A DNA stretch of 64,000 bases from contig NZ_VWOX01000013.1 in assembly GCF_008629675.1 (NCBI RefSeq), forward strand, positions 1-64,000, written 5' to 3'. Below are positions 36,647 to 46,852 of this stretch, piece by piece (position 1 is the first letter of the stretch; each line of letters begins with the position of its first letter). Made by a program: the position numbers and the translations under genes. The notes under the pieces are model-generated. The model was not told the DNA's origin and did not search any database. It saw only the letters and a list, made by a program, of their open reading frames with translations. The DNA is from Roseiconus nitratireducens. GTDB lineage: Bacteria > Planctomycetota > Planctomycetia > Pirellulales > Pirellulaceae.

Positions 36647-37409
36647 CTTCCAACACCCCCTGTCGAACCAGGGTGGCTCGCATGTTCTTGCCCTGTTGCA
36701 GCACTGTTTCGAACGCTTTTAGCTGCGGCGCATCAAGAAGCTTCTCGTAACGTTCCGCTGGCATCTCGGTCAACCGATACATGACCGCGTACATGGCGTA
36801 GGGGCTGCTGGGATCCTTCAACTCGATGGTCCCGTCGAGCAGATCTTGCAACTGTTGACGCTGCGCGGCGGTCAAAGCCAGTTGTCTGCCCATCATGGCG
36901 ACAAAGTTGGCGATTGCGATTTGGGTCCGGCGGGCATTCAGTTGGGCTTCGCGTTTGCGAAGCTCGTCTGCCTGAGCCTTGTTGATCGTGCCCCGAGCGA
37001 CCTTCTTCAACAGTGATTCGTCGCTAAAGAGTCCTTGATTCAATCGTTTCTGCAGCGGCAGCGCTAACTGGTACGCTTCGTTCAAATTGTTCTGGTTCAA
37101 GTTGTCGGCCAGATCCAGAAAATCACGTCGGGCCTGTTGGACGTCGTCCATGAACCGCTTGATGTCGCCCTGTCCCGCCAACCGCATCTTTGCCCGTTGC
37201 TGTTCGGTCAGCGAGGTGGAGAGTTCCAGCCGCTCGATCTCCATGTACATGCGAGATTCAAGCATGTCTTCCGGTTTCTGATTGCCGTTGAGCCCCTGGA
37301 AGATCCAGCGGTCGAACTGGTCCATCCCGATTTGCAGGTTTTGGGCTTGCGCGGGAATCGCCATCCAGACGACGCACCAGGCGATTGTCAGCAGGCTGCG
37401 GCGACTCAT
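36639..37409 (-). CDS. Exported helical protein with LTxxQ motifs (second)
   Basis: 256 residues from the ATG at 37409. A signal peptide ends PAQAQ. The rest is predicted helical with two LTxxQ-type motifs, LTEQQRAKM and LTAAQRQQL, as in CpxP/Spy-like periplasmic proteins that hold unfolded clients. Similar in layout to the preceding gene. Stop/start overlap ATGA ties it to its neighbour at 37406. Confidence 0.72.
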   Translation of the reverse strand: MSRRSLLTIAWCVVWMAIPAQAQNLQIGMDQFDRWIFQGLNGNQKPEDMLESRMYMEIERLELSTSLTEQQRAKMRLAGQGDIKRFMDDVQQARRDFLDLADNLNQNNLNEAYQLALPLQKRLNQGLFSDESLLKKVARGTINKAQADELRKREAQLNARRTQIAIANFVAMMGRQLALTAAQRQQLQDLLDGTIELKDPSSPYAMYAVMYRLTEMPAERYEKLLDAPQLKAFETVLQQGKNMRATLVRQGVLEDE

Positions 37410-38176
37410 TTCAACCACTCCTCTTGCAGTTGTTGCTCGCTGGTGCCGACGCTGGCGGACATTTGGACCTGGTTGAAAGACTTCCAGACCTTCTGTTGTT
37501 TGGGAGTCAGAACCTTGGCGATGGGACCTCCGGGGACCGTGGGAGCGTATTGCGGATTGTGAGCGTAGTTCTGCACCCACAGCAGATCGACGTTGGTCCA
37601 GGAATCCATCAGTTGCTTGAACAGCTCGGTCCGCTGTTTCTCGGTCAGCATGACGCGCCGGTCGATCAGGTCGATGACGATCTGGATTGCGACACCGCGT
37701 TCAAACTCTTCGCGTGCTTGATACTCTGCCTGGTAACGTTCGTACTGTTCCTTGCTGACGACCGGCTTCAAGTATTCCGCCGCGTCGCGACGGACCCGCA
37801 AGATCGGGTTTTGACTCAGCCGCTCGTTGCCGGGACCGAACACATGGATCTGTCCGGCGACAAAGAACTGCTGATTGGGATCTTGCACCAGATCCCCCAT
37901 TTGATCGAACGCCTTCCCCGCGGCATCGATGATTTTCTCCATCTGCTTGTCGGTGGGGTCACAGACACGGTGGATGAAGGAAAGTTCGATGTTGATGAAA
38001 GACTTCAGGAACTCCGGGACGACCTTTTTCTGAGCGGCTTGCGGGGCGACGAGCGCCTGGAATTGGACAACTTCCTGCACCTGGACCTGCTGCGCCAGAG
38101 CGGTCGCGGGCCCGCAAAGCAACAGCAAGATTGCGACGAAGGAAATCCGGGAAAGCGCCGATGTGGCGGGGTTCAT
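37406..38176 (-). CDS. Exported helical protein with LTxxQ motifs (first)
   Basis: 256 residues from the ATG at 38176 (a GTG one codon earlier). A signal peptide ends ATALAQ. Helical, with LTEKQRTELF and LTPKQQKVW motifs and an RRVMLTEKQ segment. The stop of the DUF4175-like gene shares one base with this ATG. Together with the next protein it may act as a periplasmic partner of the membrane VWA proteins; inferred. Confidence 0.72.
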   Translation of the reverse strand: MNPATSALSRISFVAILLLLCGPATALAQQVQVQEVVQFQALVAPQAAQKKVVPEFLKSFINIELSFIHRVCDPTDKQMEKIIDAAGKAFDQMGDLVQDPNQQFFVAGQIHVFGPGNERLSQNPILRVRRDAAEYLKPVVSKEQYERYQAEYQAREEFERGVAIQIVIDLIDRRVMLTEKQRTELFKQLMDSWTNVDLLWVQNYAHNPQYAPTVPGGPIAKVLTPKQQKVWKSFNQVQMSASVGTSEQQLQEEWLK

Positions 38177-41100
38177 CACGAACCTCCCAAGCGACTGAAG
38201 TACTGATCGAGTCCGCGGCGGAATTCCTCCGGCAACACGGCGCCGGTCTCGCCGGTCGTCTGAGTCACACCTCGGTCCTCCCGAACCTCCTTCTCATTGC
38301 GTCCCTTGCCGATCAACGCGAGGGCCGAATCGACGGTGTTTCCGCCACCGCCACCGCCAGGCGAAGCCCCGCCTCCTCCGCCGCCCTTGGGGTTGATCCG
38401 CTTGGACCGCAGCAGCAGTTCGATGGCTTCGGTTTCCGCCGCGATGGCGGGACTGCCGGTCTCCGGACGTTTCAGAATATCCGTCGCGTCGTTCATCACG
38501 CCGTTGACCTCCGCCAGCATCGCCAGCTCTTTGGCGAAATGCTTGTTGGCATCAGGAAGCTCGCCGATGCGGTCAATCACGTTGGCCACCCGGTCCCGAA
38601 TCTCGCCTTGGGTTTGCGACAATTTGGTGGCCTGATCGGCGTGCTCAGTTTCCTCCACCGCCTCTTTGGCCTGGTCGGCGACACGGGTTTCGTCGCGAAG
38701 GTTGACTTCGGCTTCCAGAATCTGCAGCACCTCGAGCACGATGGACGGAGGCAAGCTTTCGGGCGATTTGCCTCCGGGGCAACTTCCGCTGCACGCGGGA
38801 TCAACCAGGTTTTCCGCCCAGCGGTCCAGCGTGTCGGCCCAGAACTCGCACTGCGCGACCGACATCCCCTGTTGTTTCATGATTTCGTCGGACAACTGCC
38901 GCAGGCTGCCCACGACATCGGTTTCCTTCATTTCATCCAGTGTCGACTTGAACCGCATGAATCGCCGCCGCTCAAAGTAAGCCGACATGTCGTCCATGAT
39001 GTACGACACCGTCAGGACACTGGACTGTTCCTGCCCCTGCAGGTCGCGCAAATCTTCTCGGACCTTGATGGGAACGCTGTTGGTCCGGACGCCGAAGGCG
39101 GGTTGCAACTGATCGGTCAGCTGCCCGGCGATCTTGTTCTGCTGGCGCGATTCCGCTTTCAGCCGTTTGACCAGCGTGCTGCCTTCCAGATTGGCCAGGA
39201 CGGCATTGAGTTCGTCGGCCAGTTTGTCGAATTCGGCCAGCAAGCCCTCTTGTTCTTCGACGGCTTCTTGCACGCTTTCCTGTTGCGTCTCCGGGGGTGC
39301 GTCCGGCTTGGGCTGGTTTTTCCCCATGACTGTGGTGACCGGCAGCCGCAGGGAGGGGCTGCTGGGCTTTTTCGGCGGACCGGGCGTGCCCGGTTCGTCG
39401 TCCGGCGAATTCGCCGAGGATTCCATGTCGACCAGCGTGGGGGCCGAGCGGAGCTTGGGGGTTTCGCCCTCGAAGGGCTCATTGGGTGTTCCCGGACCGC
39501 CGGCGCGGGCATTGCCCGCTTTCGGGCCTCCGGGCGATTTGACACTCTGCGGCTTGGCGTCGTTGCTGGCCAGTTGGGCCGGTTGGTCGGCCGCCTGATC
39601 CAGCAAGTCCGCGACCGAGGGCATCCGGTTCTCGGACAGGTCTTGCAGGACCTGCAACATTTCGGCCCAGCGTTCCAGGTGTCCGACACCGATCTCCGGG
39701 TTCTTGGACGCCGTGGCGACCAGTTCGTCACCGAGCTGACCAAGCCGTGCCAGTCGGCGCCCGTTGGATTTTTCCGCAGCCGCCTGGCGTTCGATCGCCC
39801 GGCGATTGTCGGTCAGGTTCAACTCTTCCGGTGGCAGATCACGCAGCTCTTTGTTCTTTTCGTACAGTTGTCGTTCGCGATCCCGCACGTCGAGCGCCCG
39901 GCGGTGCCACTTGCTCAGTTCTTCGGTCATCCAGATGGCGTGCTGGGTGGGGTTCAAGACGTACAGGATGTGCGGCGGGGAGTACACGCGTTCGCGATCT
40001 GGCAGGTAGTCCTCCGCCCACACGAACACCTCCACCGGCTGCGGCTCGATGCCCAGCGATTTGGCGGAGAAAGTGGCGAGCGCTTCCAGGTCTCTGGCCT
40101 TGGGATCGCCGGCTGCCAGGGGACGCTCCCCTTCGGCTCGGTTTTTTTGCATCCGACGATCGAGCCCGCGCCACATCAATCCGACGCGTCGCACACCAAA
40201 ATCGTCGCTGGCGCGGACATTGAACTTCAGCGTTTCCGAATCCAGGACCACCGCCTGGCGAGGCAGTCCGTCGCAAATCAACGTCGGCGCTTCATCGTCG
40301 ACGGCATTAACGGTCAGGTCGAATGGTTTCTGGCCGGTCAATCCGAACCGATCCTGCCATTGGAATTGTAAGGCGCCGACCTGGTCCACTTTGACCGGTC
40401 GGCTGATGAATCGGTCGCCATCCGGCTTGCGTGTTTCGGTGTTGATTTCACCGCGAGCCAACTCGCGATTGGCGATGGCCGTGAAGACGGCTTCGCTGCC
40501 CTTGACCGCCGTGATGCTTCCACCGCGGGAATCCAACTGTTGTGCTTCCGGATGTTGGAGGTACTCCGGCAACCGCACGTCCGCGAGTACCGAAGACAAC
40601 TCCGGACGCAGCGTCGGATTGAGTTGTCCGGCTTGAATCACATCGCCGACCCGCAATTCGATCGGCTGTTGATTCAATTGCGGAGGCAAGTTGAACACGT
40701 AGCCTCCGTCACGGAGCTTGGCGGAAACCACCTTGCCCCCACCCAACGTCAATTTCGCGTCGGCGGGCTGCCAGCGTGAGGCATCGCTTAACTTGACCGC
40801 CAATTGCGCCGGTTCGCCGTGCGGAACCACTACTTCCGGCGGTAGCGTTTCGATTCGGGTGAAGGTGTACCGCGGTGTGTCTCGCCAGGGCGCCAGCAAG
40901 CGGGCCGTGGCGTTGGCCGAGGCGGCCGGGTACATCGCCGCTAGAGCGAGGGCGGTCAGCACCAGGATGGCCGCCGCGATCGACCACCCGCGGTAGGCCG
41001 ATGCCGGTGCTGCGCGAGTGAAATCTTCATGGCGGGAGTCCTCGGCGACTTGCTTCATCGCCGCCTGGCAGAGAGCCGGAGAACGCGCCTGCTCCGAATC

Positions 41101-41481
41101 GCTTCGCGTCAGTTCGATGACGCCCAGCAAACGATCGCCGACCGAGGGCAAGCCTTTGCTCAGCAAACGTGCCAACGGTTCCAGGGCCCGGTGCCGCCAG
41201 ACCCAACGGTAGGCGAACCAGGGAATCATGGCGATCAATCCCGCGGCGCCCAACAGCAACGCCCACCGCATCGCCGTCGGGGTGCCGACCAGTCGATCCC
41301 AAAAGTAAACGATCAGGAAGGCGGCCGCCGCCCCGGCCAAAGCCATGGCGATCGGTTCGAGCAATTTGATTGTCCACACGCGCCGCCGATACGCGAGCAG
41401 CTGTTGCTCCAGCGAGTCGGGGATTCGCAACGCTTCGTGGGGTGTGTCGATTTTGGTTCGTGACTCGATTGTCTGGCTCAT
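38176..41481 (-). CDS. DUF4175-like large membrane protein
   Basis: 1101 residues from the ATG at 41481. Two N-terminal transmembrane helices (about 41-62 and 70-88) and a third near 170-190 are followed by a beta-rich periplasmic part to about 450. The remaining 600 residues are mostly helical and charged with strong coiled-coil character (QQESVQEAVEEQEGLLAEF). A Gly-rich patch (GGGGGGASPGGGGGG) sits near the C-terminus. This matches DUF4175 proteins found in MoxR/VWA operons. Probably the scaffold of the system. Confidence 0.82.
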   Translation of the reverse strand: MSQTIESRTKIDTPHEALRIPDSLEQQLLAYRRRVWTIKLLEPIAMALAGAAAAFLIVYFWDRLVGTPTAMRWALLLGAAGLIAMIPWFAYRWVWRHRALEPLARLLSKGLPSVGDRLLGVIELTRSDSEQARSPALCQAAMKQVAEDSRHEDFTRAAPASAYRGWSIAAAILVLTALALAAMYPAASANATARLLAPWRDTPRYTFTRIETLPPEVVVPHGEPAQLAVKLSDASRWQPADAKLTLGGGKVVSAKLRDGGYVFNLPPQLNQQPIELRVGDVIQAGQLNPTLRPELSSVLADVRLPEYLQHPEAQQLDSRGGSITAVKGSEAVFTAIANRELARGEINTETRKPDGDRFISRPVKVDQVGALQFQWQDRFGLTGQKPFDLTVNAVDDEAPTLICDGLPRQAVVLDSETLKFNVRASDDFGVRRVGLMWRGLDRRMQKNRAEGERPLAAGDPKARDLEALATFSAKSLGIEPQPVEVFVWAEDYLPDRERVYSPPHILYVLNPTQHAIWMTEELSKWHRRALDVRDRERQLYEKNKELRDLPPEELNLTDNRRAIERQAAAEKSNGRRLARLGQLGDELVATASKNPEIGVGHLERWAEMLQVLQDLSENRMPSVADLLDQAADQPAQLASNDAKPQSVKSPGGPKAGNARAGGPGTPNEPFEGETPKLRSAPTLVDMESSANSPDDEPGTPGPPKKPSSPSLRLPVTTVMGKNQPKPDAPPETQQESVQEAVEEQEGLLAEFDKLADELNAVLANLEGSTLVKRLKAESRQQNKIAGQLTDQLQPAFGVRTNSVPIKVREDLRDLQGQEQSSVLTVSYIMDDMSAYFERRRFMRFKSTLDEMKETDVVGSLRQLSDEIMKQQGMSVAQCEFWADTLDRWAENLVDPACSGSCPGGKSPESLPPSIVLEVLQILEAEVNLRDETRVADQAKEAVEETEHADQATKLSQTQGEIRDRVANVIDRIGELPDANKHFAKELAMLAEVNGVMNDATDILKRPETGSPAIAAETEAIELLLRSKRINPKGGGGGGASPGGGGGGNTVDSALALIGKGRNEKEVREDRGVTQTTGETGAVLPEEFRRGLDQYFSRLGGS

Positions 41482-43799
41482 ATCAATCCCGATCCTTTTC
41501 GTCCGATCCAAAACAGGGCGAGCAGCCCGATGAACAAACTTGCCATCAACGGATGACTCCACAAAGAGATCCGTCGTACTGCCGGAGGTGGGTCCGGCAT
41601 CGCCGCGAGCCAGCCGATCACATCGTCGACTCGGTCCAGTGACAACACTTGGCCGCGCGTGACGCGCGCGATTTCCTCCATGACGTCCGGACGTGCCGGC
41701 TTGCCGATCTGTTCCAGCGCGACTCCCTGCACGTAGATCCCGGTCTCCAGGGAGTCGCCGGTTTCTTTGCAAAACAGGGTCAGGTGGTGGTCGCCCGGTT
41801 CCTGCGGGGTGAACCGCCCGGAAAACGCGCCCCAGGCCTGGCCGGTGGATTCAAACTGAATCGTCTCCACCCGTCCCGACGGAGAAACGATTCGCAAGTT
41901 GACGTTGCCGTCACTCAACGGCTCGCCGCTGGCTTCCATGACGTTGGCGTTGACCGTAATCGTCTGGCGAACTTGGGGGCGCTCGGGCGAGTAATACAAT
42001 CGCATCGACTCGCCTTGGGCCATGTTCCGCCGGTACGCCATCCACCGAACGACCTGGCCCCAGAACCGATAATGATAAAGGTCTTCGACCCCTTTTCGCC
42101 AGCGCCAAGCTCCGTCGGTGCCCATGAACAGCACTTTTCCGGCACCAAACGTCCGTGTGACCAGCAGCGGCAGCCGTCCGAATCGGTTGCTGACCTCCTG
42201 GTGCACGGACAAAGTTTCCGTCCCCGGTTTGGCCGACAAGACCGGGGCGTGCCACTGGAATCCGGGCAGGTTGCTCCACACTTCCAAGTTTTCGTCAGCG
42301 GTGTCAGCCAGTTTGGTCAGCAGGCTGCGGCGTCCCAATTCGGTCAGTTCGAAGTGCTGCGGTGTTCGCGACCCCCAGCCTTGCGGTTGGGAGTCGTCCA
42401 AATTGACCGGCATCAGGTCACCCAAGTCCGTCTCAAGCAGACTGAATTGCCGCCCTTCCCATCCCGGCAGGAACACCAGGCCGCTGGCCTGCTGGCCGAC
42501 CAATCCTTTAAGCCATTCACATTGCTCAAGGGTCAATTGGTCTTCACCGACCCCGACGTCCCCCAGGAAAACCACATCGTAGCGCGCCAGTTCTTCCTTG
42601 GTTTGCGGGAACTCTTTGATGTAATCCGCGTTACCGCCTCCGCGCTTGTCCAATCCGGGATGAAACAGCAGGCAGGAGATCTCGACACCTGGGTCTCGCG
42701 ACAGGGCGTTCCGCAAATAACGGTATTCCCAACGCGGTACCGATTCGATGACCAGCACCCGCAGCTTTTCTTCGCGAATGGAAATCGGTGCGGCCAATTC
42801 GTTGTTGTCCTTGCGAATCTCGCTGGGATGCGGCGGAAGACTGAGCGTCAGCGTGACGTCGCCCAGATCATTGGGCTGCCAGTCGATCGACTCGTTGGTG
42901 CGTCCCATCGCGGCCACGCGAATTTGCTTGGTGATTTCTTCGCCGCCAGACGTTTTCATGGTCACCGTGGCCACGTGGTCTCGCGGCAATGAACTTTCCA
43001 GCGTCAGCGGAATTCGGACGCGTTTGTCGGCAACCGCGAAGGTGGGCACGTCAAAACTGACCAATTCGATGTCCGGCAACCGACTGTCACTGCCGACCGG
43101 GAAGGCGAACACCGGCACGCCCAAGGAACGCAAACGTCCGGCGGCGCGGACCGGCGTGGTGCCTTGATTCCAGTCGCCGTCGGATGCCAGAACCACGCCC
43201 AATAAATTTGGATATTTCCGTGCGGCGTCCAGCAGCGGCCCGGCCAGATCGGTGCCGTTTTCCGGTGCCGCGTTCTCGGACGATCCGGCGGGGTTGGAGA
43301 TGTTGTTGACGCGTTCCGATGAACCGGCGGCCGATCGATCACTTTCACTGAACGATTCGATCACGACGTCGGCCCGCTCTTGCAGTGACTTCCAAGCGTC
43401 GTTGCGCGTCAACGCTTCGATCGCCTGACGCCGCGAGGACGCCGACCCCGATGCGGCGGGCGTCGCCGGCGGCGGGGCGTCTTCGGCCGTCGACGTTGAC
43501 GCCTCGGCCGTCCGCGACAGCACGTCACGGGTTTGCATGCTGCCGGAATCATCCCACAGCACCGCGACGACCGGTTTTTCTTCAGGGCGATACTGTTCGA
43601 CCCATTCCGGGCCGCCCAACAGCAGCGCGGCGATCACGACAAGCGTCAGTCGCACTGACTCCAGGACCATCGTGCCGGTCCGCCATCCGCTTCGTCGGCA
43701 CGCGATCCAGCCGAGCACGGCGGTGACCGCGATGGCCAGCACCGCGATCGCGATGGTCCAGGGCGTCCAGGAAAACGTCAAACTGGAGGTTCGTATCAC
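41478..43799 (-). CDS. VWA/glutamine-amidotransferase-like membrane protein
   Basis: 773 residues from a GTG at 43799 that overlaps the upstream stop (GTGA). Two N-terminal helices are followed by a VWA domain with MIDAS-like WDDSGSMQ. Next come beta domains, a class-I-amidotransferase-like fold (about 350-560, DVVFLGDVG and GLVFLPGWEG, catalytic Cys lacking) and a C-terminal helix. Such proteins accompany BatA and MoxR in many Gram-negatives. It is probably anchored at both ends of the chain. Confidence 0.84.
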   Translation of the reverse strand: MIRTSSLTFSWTPWTIAIAVLAIAVTAVLGWIACRRSGWRTGTMVLESVRLTLVVIAALLLGGPEWVEQYRPEEKPVVAVLWDDSGSMQTRDVLSRTAEASTSTAEDAPPPATPAASGSASSRRQAIEALTRNDAWKSLQERADVVIESFSESDRSAAGSSERVNNISNPAGSSENAAPENGTDLAGPLLDAARKYPNLLGVVLASDGDWNQGTTPVRAAGRLRSLGVPVFAFPVGSDSRLPDIELVSFDVPTFAVADKRVRIPLTLESSLPRDHVATVTMKTSGGEEITKQIRVAAMGRTNESIDWQPNDLGDVTLTLSLPPHPSEIRKDNNELAAPISIREEKLRVLVIESVPRWEYRYLRNALSRDPGVEISCLLFHPGLDKRGGGNADYIKEFPQTKEELARYDVVFLGDVGVGEDQLTLEQCEWLKGLVGQQASGLVFLPGWEGRQFSLLETDLGDLMPVNLDDSQPQGWGSRTPQHFELTELGRRSLLTKLADTADENLEVWSNLPGFQWHAPVLSAKPGTETLSVHQEVSNRFGRLPLLVTRTFGAGKVLFMGTDGAWRWRKGVEDLYHYRFWGQVVRWMAYRRNMAQGESMRLYYSPERPQVRQTITVNANVMEASGEPLSDGNVNLRIVSPSGRVETIQFESTGQAWGAFSGRFTPQEPGDHHLTLFCKETGDSLETGIYVQGVALEQIGKPARPDVMEEIARVTRGQVLSLDRVDDVIGWLAAMPDPPPAVRRISLWSHPLMASLFIGLLALFWIGRKGSGLI

Positions 43800-45898
43800 G
43801 CGGCTGCTCCTCCACCGACGGAATCTCGCGGAAGTGTATTGCCGAACGGCATGGCGGGTTGAGCCGTGCGGGCTCGCGGCAGGCACAGCAACGCTTCACC
43901 GATCATTGCCAACAGCATCACGATCAAAAACGCTCGCCAGATTTCCTCGACCAGTGATTGCAGGCCGCCGGCTTGCTGGTCGACCCGGTCCAGGATCAGC
44001 CCGCGAAACAGTTCCTCCGTGTTGGCGTCAGAAAGCACGGCGCCGTCGTCTTCTTCATCGCTGCGATTGACCGCAACCCAGCGGCGTTCGGTCGGCTGTT
44101 CGTAGACGCCAGCCAGGAATGCCTGTTCGGTCGACAGGCCCGACGATTCACCAAGGATTCGCTTCCACTGGGCCGCAGCATCCGCGGAGGCTTGACCGGC
44201 GTCCAGTTGACGCGTGTTCTGCAGCGACGCGGCGCCGGCGGCCAAGGCCCGCTGGATCATGACGTACAGAACCACGCCATCGGCGGCCAGCGAAGAATCC
44301 GCCGCGCGGGGAGTCGTGCAACAGAAATAGGCTCCGCCGGTCGGAGTTGGCACGCGAGCAAGCAAGGGTGCGCCGTTACCCAATTTTGCCAATTCGGTGG
44401 CATCACCTTCCAGCGCGGCGTACCGGCTGACCCGCAGTTGCCCCACCGGCAAGGCGGCGCCGGCGAGCGTGGCGGCCAGCAGGTCCGCATCGCCACGCCA
44501 GGAGTTGACCGCGTTGTCTTCCTCGGGCAACGTTTGCCAAGATCCCCATCGCATGGAAAACATCGACGTGGATTGGGAAGGGCCCGGCATGTCCAGCGGC
44601 GGAAAGAAGATCACTTGACCGCCGCGGTCCACAAAGGACTGCATCAAGCGGTAGGTGCTGGTTGGCGATTCGTCTTCGGCCGGCAGCGGTGCGTGCCACA
44701 GCACCAGGGCCAGATCGTCCCAGGGGATCGCATCGACCGCGCGGGGCGAAATCACTTCGACCTCGCTTTGCACGTTCTCTTGTGGAACGATCTCGGAGGC
44801 CAGCTTGAGCACGTTGCTGACTTCGGCGTCATCGGAGACGATCACCGAGCGTCGCAGCGGGGCGTCGTCAAAGGTAAAGAAAAACGTGTTGTCGGCCGGG
44901 TCGACGTCGGCGGGAATCGAAACGCTGCCGTAGCCGCGCGATTGCCCTTCGGGAGCCGGGACACGGTATCCGGTCAATTCGCCGATGCCCTGATTCAGTT
45001 CCACATCGACGGTCGAGCGGGCGCCGGCCAGGTCGATCGTCACGGGGACGGAGCGGCTGGAATCGGCGCTAGCATCGGATTCCGAGGCGTCCGCCGCCGA
45101 ACGGACCGTCAACGACAGGACGACGGTGGCGTCCTGGTCGTCGGATTCCAGTCGGGCTTCGCCGACGCGCACCGAAAGGTTTTCCGGTGCGGGGTCGGGA
45201 AAGGCCAGCAAGCGGAATCGCACCCGCCGTCCCAGGTCCACGAACGCGTCGCGGAGCGTGGCCCAGCGACCGTCCTCGCTGCGCCAGTCGTGCCGGCGGA
45301 GGTCCGATCCGATCCAGATCTCCGTTTTGCCAAGCTGATTGGTGGTGATGTAATCCTGGGCGGCCAGCAACATGGCCGGCAGATCGGCCGAGGCGTCCGA
45401 CGGAGCGGTTTGCGGCAGATCCAGCAGCGCCGCAGGCGATTCCAGTTCGCGCGGCTGGTTCGAATTGCTCTCGATCAATACCAGACGTTGCACGCCCATG
45501 GTGTCCAACGTTTGAGCGATCTGGGTGACCGCCGTTTCCAGTTTGGACGCGGAGCTTCCCGAACCACGGGCTTGCATCGAGGGCGAACGATCCAACAGCA
45601 CCAGGATCTCGCCGGACCCGCGGCCGGTGATCGATCCGGCCAACCCGCTCCCCAGCAGCCCGCTGGCCAAGGGGCGGCCGATGGCGATCACCAAGGCGGC
45701 GATCACCAACATCCGCAGGGCCAAGATCGCCCATTGCCGAATTCGCGCGTAGCCGCGATTCAATCGGTTGGCCGCCAGCAGGAACATCATCGCCGCCCAG
45801 GGCGTCGTTTGATAACGACGCTGGTTGATCAGGTGGATGATGACGGGGATCAACGCCAGCGGCAGGGCGGCCAGCATCCAGGGCTGTAGAAAGCTCAT
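43796..45898 (-). CDS. BatA/VWA membrane protein
   Basis: 700 residues. N-terminal BatA-type segment: a hydrophobic helix with IHLINQRRY and a second helix (about 57-78). VWA domain with LLDRSPSMQ follows near 100. A long periplasmic region with beta folds comes next, then a C-terminal helix (about 662-680). The DxSxS MIDAS is intact in DRSPS form, so metal-mediated binding is plausible. Overlaps its neighbours at both ends by 4 nt. Confidence 0.86.
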   Translation of the reverse strand: MSFLQPWMLAALPLALIPVIIHLINQRRYQTTPWAAMMFLLAANRLNRGYARIRQWAILALRMLVIAALVIAIGRPLASGLLGSGLAGSITGRGSGEILVLLDRSPSMQARGSGSSASKLETAVTQIAQTLDTMGVQRLVLIESNSNQPRELESPAALLDLPQTAPSDASADLPAMLLAAQDYITTNQLGKTEIWIGSDLRRHDWRSEDGRWATLRDAFVDLGRRVRFRLLAFPDPAPENLSVRVGEARLESDDQDATVVLSLTVRSAADASESDASADSSRSVPVTIDLAGARSTVDVELNQGIGELTGYRVPAPEGQSRGYGSVSIPADVDPADNTFFFTFDDAPLRRSVIVSDDAEVSNVLKLASEIVPQENVQSEVEVISPRAVDAIPWDDLALVLWHAPLPAEDESPTSTYRLMQSFVDRGGQVIFFPPLDMPGPSQSTSMFSMRWGSWQTLPEEDNAVNSWRGDADLLAATLAGAALPVGQLRVSRYAALEGDATELAKLGNGAPLLARVPTPTGGAYFCCTTPRAADSSLAADGVVLYVMIQRALAAGAASLQNTRQLDAGQASADAAAQWKRILGESSGLSTEQAFLAGVYEQPTERRWVAVNRSDEEDDGAVLSDANTEELFRGLILDRVDQQAGGLQSLVEEIWRAFLIVMLLAMIGEALLCLPRARTAQPAMPFGNTLPRDSVGGGAAA

Positions 45899-46839
45899 CG
45901 AACGCCCCGCGCGGTTGCTCGACGCGTCAGGAAGTTGGTCAACACCTCCCGATAGGGTTCGTCCAGTCGGACCCGGTGGTAGTCCACGCCGGTGCGTGTC
46001 ACCACTTCTTGCATGTTATCGAGGTACTCGCGGAGCGTTTGATGGTAGCGGTCAACGATCTCACTGGGCTCGGCGAAGATCGAGGTGCCCCCTTCCATGT
46101 CCAGAAAACGTGTCGGGCGGCCGAAGGTGAAATCCAACTCCATCGGGTCAAGCAGATGGAACAGGGACAGATCGTGTTTTCGAAATCGGAGGTGTTCGAA
46201 ACACCCACGCAGCAATTCCGGATCGACAAAGCAGTCCGAAAGCACGATCACCATCGCCGCTTGGGGGATCGTTTCGGCCAGCTCGTGAAGCACCTCGACC
46301 AATTGCGTTTCCCCTTTGCCGTGCACCTCTTCCAGGGCGTCAAAGATGGCCCGCAGGTGAGAGGGATTGCGCCGCGCCGGCAAGTGCTTGGTGATCCCTT
46401 CGGCGACGCAGGACAATCCGACCGCATCGCCTTGCTGAACGGCCAGGTAGGCGATCGTGGCAGCGATTCGCCGCGCGTATTGGATCTTCGTGAGCGGTTT
46501 CTTGGAGATCAATTCGCCGGTCTTCTCCTGGACCGTCCCGAACTCCATCGAACCGCTGGTGTCCAGCACCAGGCAGCAGCGGAGGTTGGTATCCGCTTCG
46601 AATTCCTTCACGTAATAACGGTCGCTGCGACCGTGGGCACGCCAATCGAGCCGACGCAGGTCGTCGCCCGGGACGTACTTTCGGTACTGGGCGAATTCGA
46701 CGCTGGAGCCGCGCGTGGGGCTGGTGTGTTTTCCCGACACGTTGCCCCGCATCGGCCGACGCGACATCAAAGGCAAACCGCCCAGCGACGCCAGGACCTT
46801 GGGATCTAGAAAATCACGTGGTTGCTGTTGGTTCCACAT
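45895..46839 (-). CDS. DUF58 protein with VWA-like fold
   Basis: 314 residues from the ATG at 46839. The DUF58 signature SVEFAQYRKYVPGDDLRRLDWRA-type block is clear near 45-65, then VLDTSGSME gives a MIDAS motif. It lies 13 nt after MoxR. MoxR/DUF58 pairs usually work as ATPase plus substrate-recognising adaptor in assembly or metal insertion of VWA partners. Confidence 0.92.
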   Translation of the reverse strand: MWNQQQPRDFLDPKVLASLGGLPLMSRRPMRGNVSGKHTSPTRGSSVEFAQYRKYVPGDDLRRLDWRAHGRSDRYYVKEFEADTNLRCCLVLDTSGSMEFGTVQEKTGELISKKPLTKIQYARRIAATIAYLAVQQGDAVGLSCVAEGITKHLPARRNPSHLRAIFDALEEVHGKGETQLVEVLHELAETIPQAAMVIVLSDCFVDPELLRGCFEHLRFRKHDLSLFHLLDPMELDFTFGRPTRFLDMEGGTSIFAEPSEIVDRYHQTLREYLDNMQEVVTRTGVDYHRVRLDEPYREVLTNFLTRRATARGVR

Positions 46840-46852
46840 CGCCCGACCCCTT

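Noticed and set aside
38131-45889. Long plus-strand open frames (746 and 643 residues) across the VWA operon
   Set aside because: They lie fully opposite recognisable DUF4175 and BatA coding sequence and contain no known motif.
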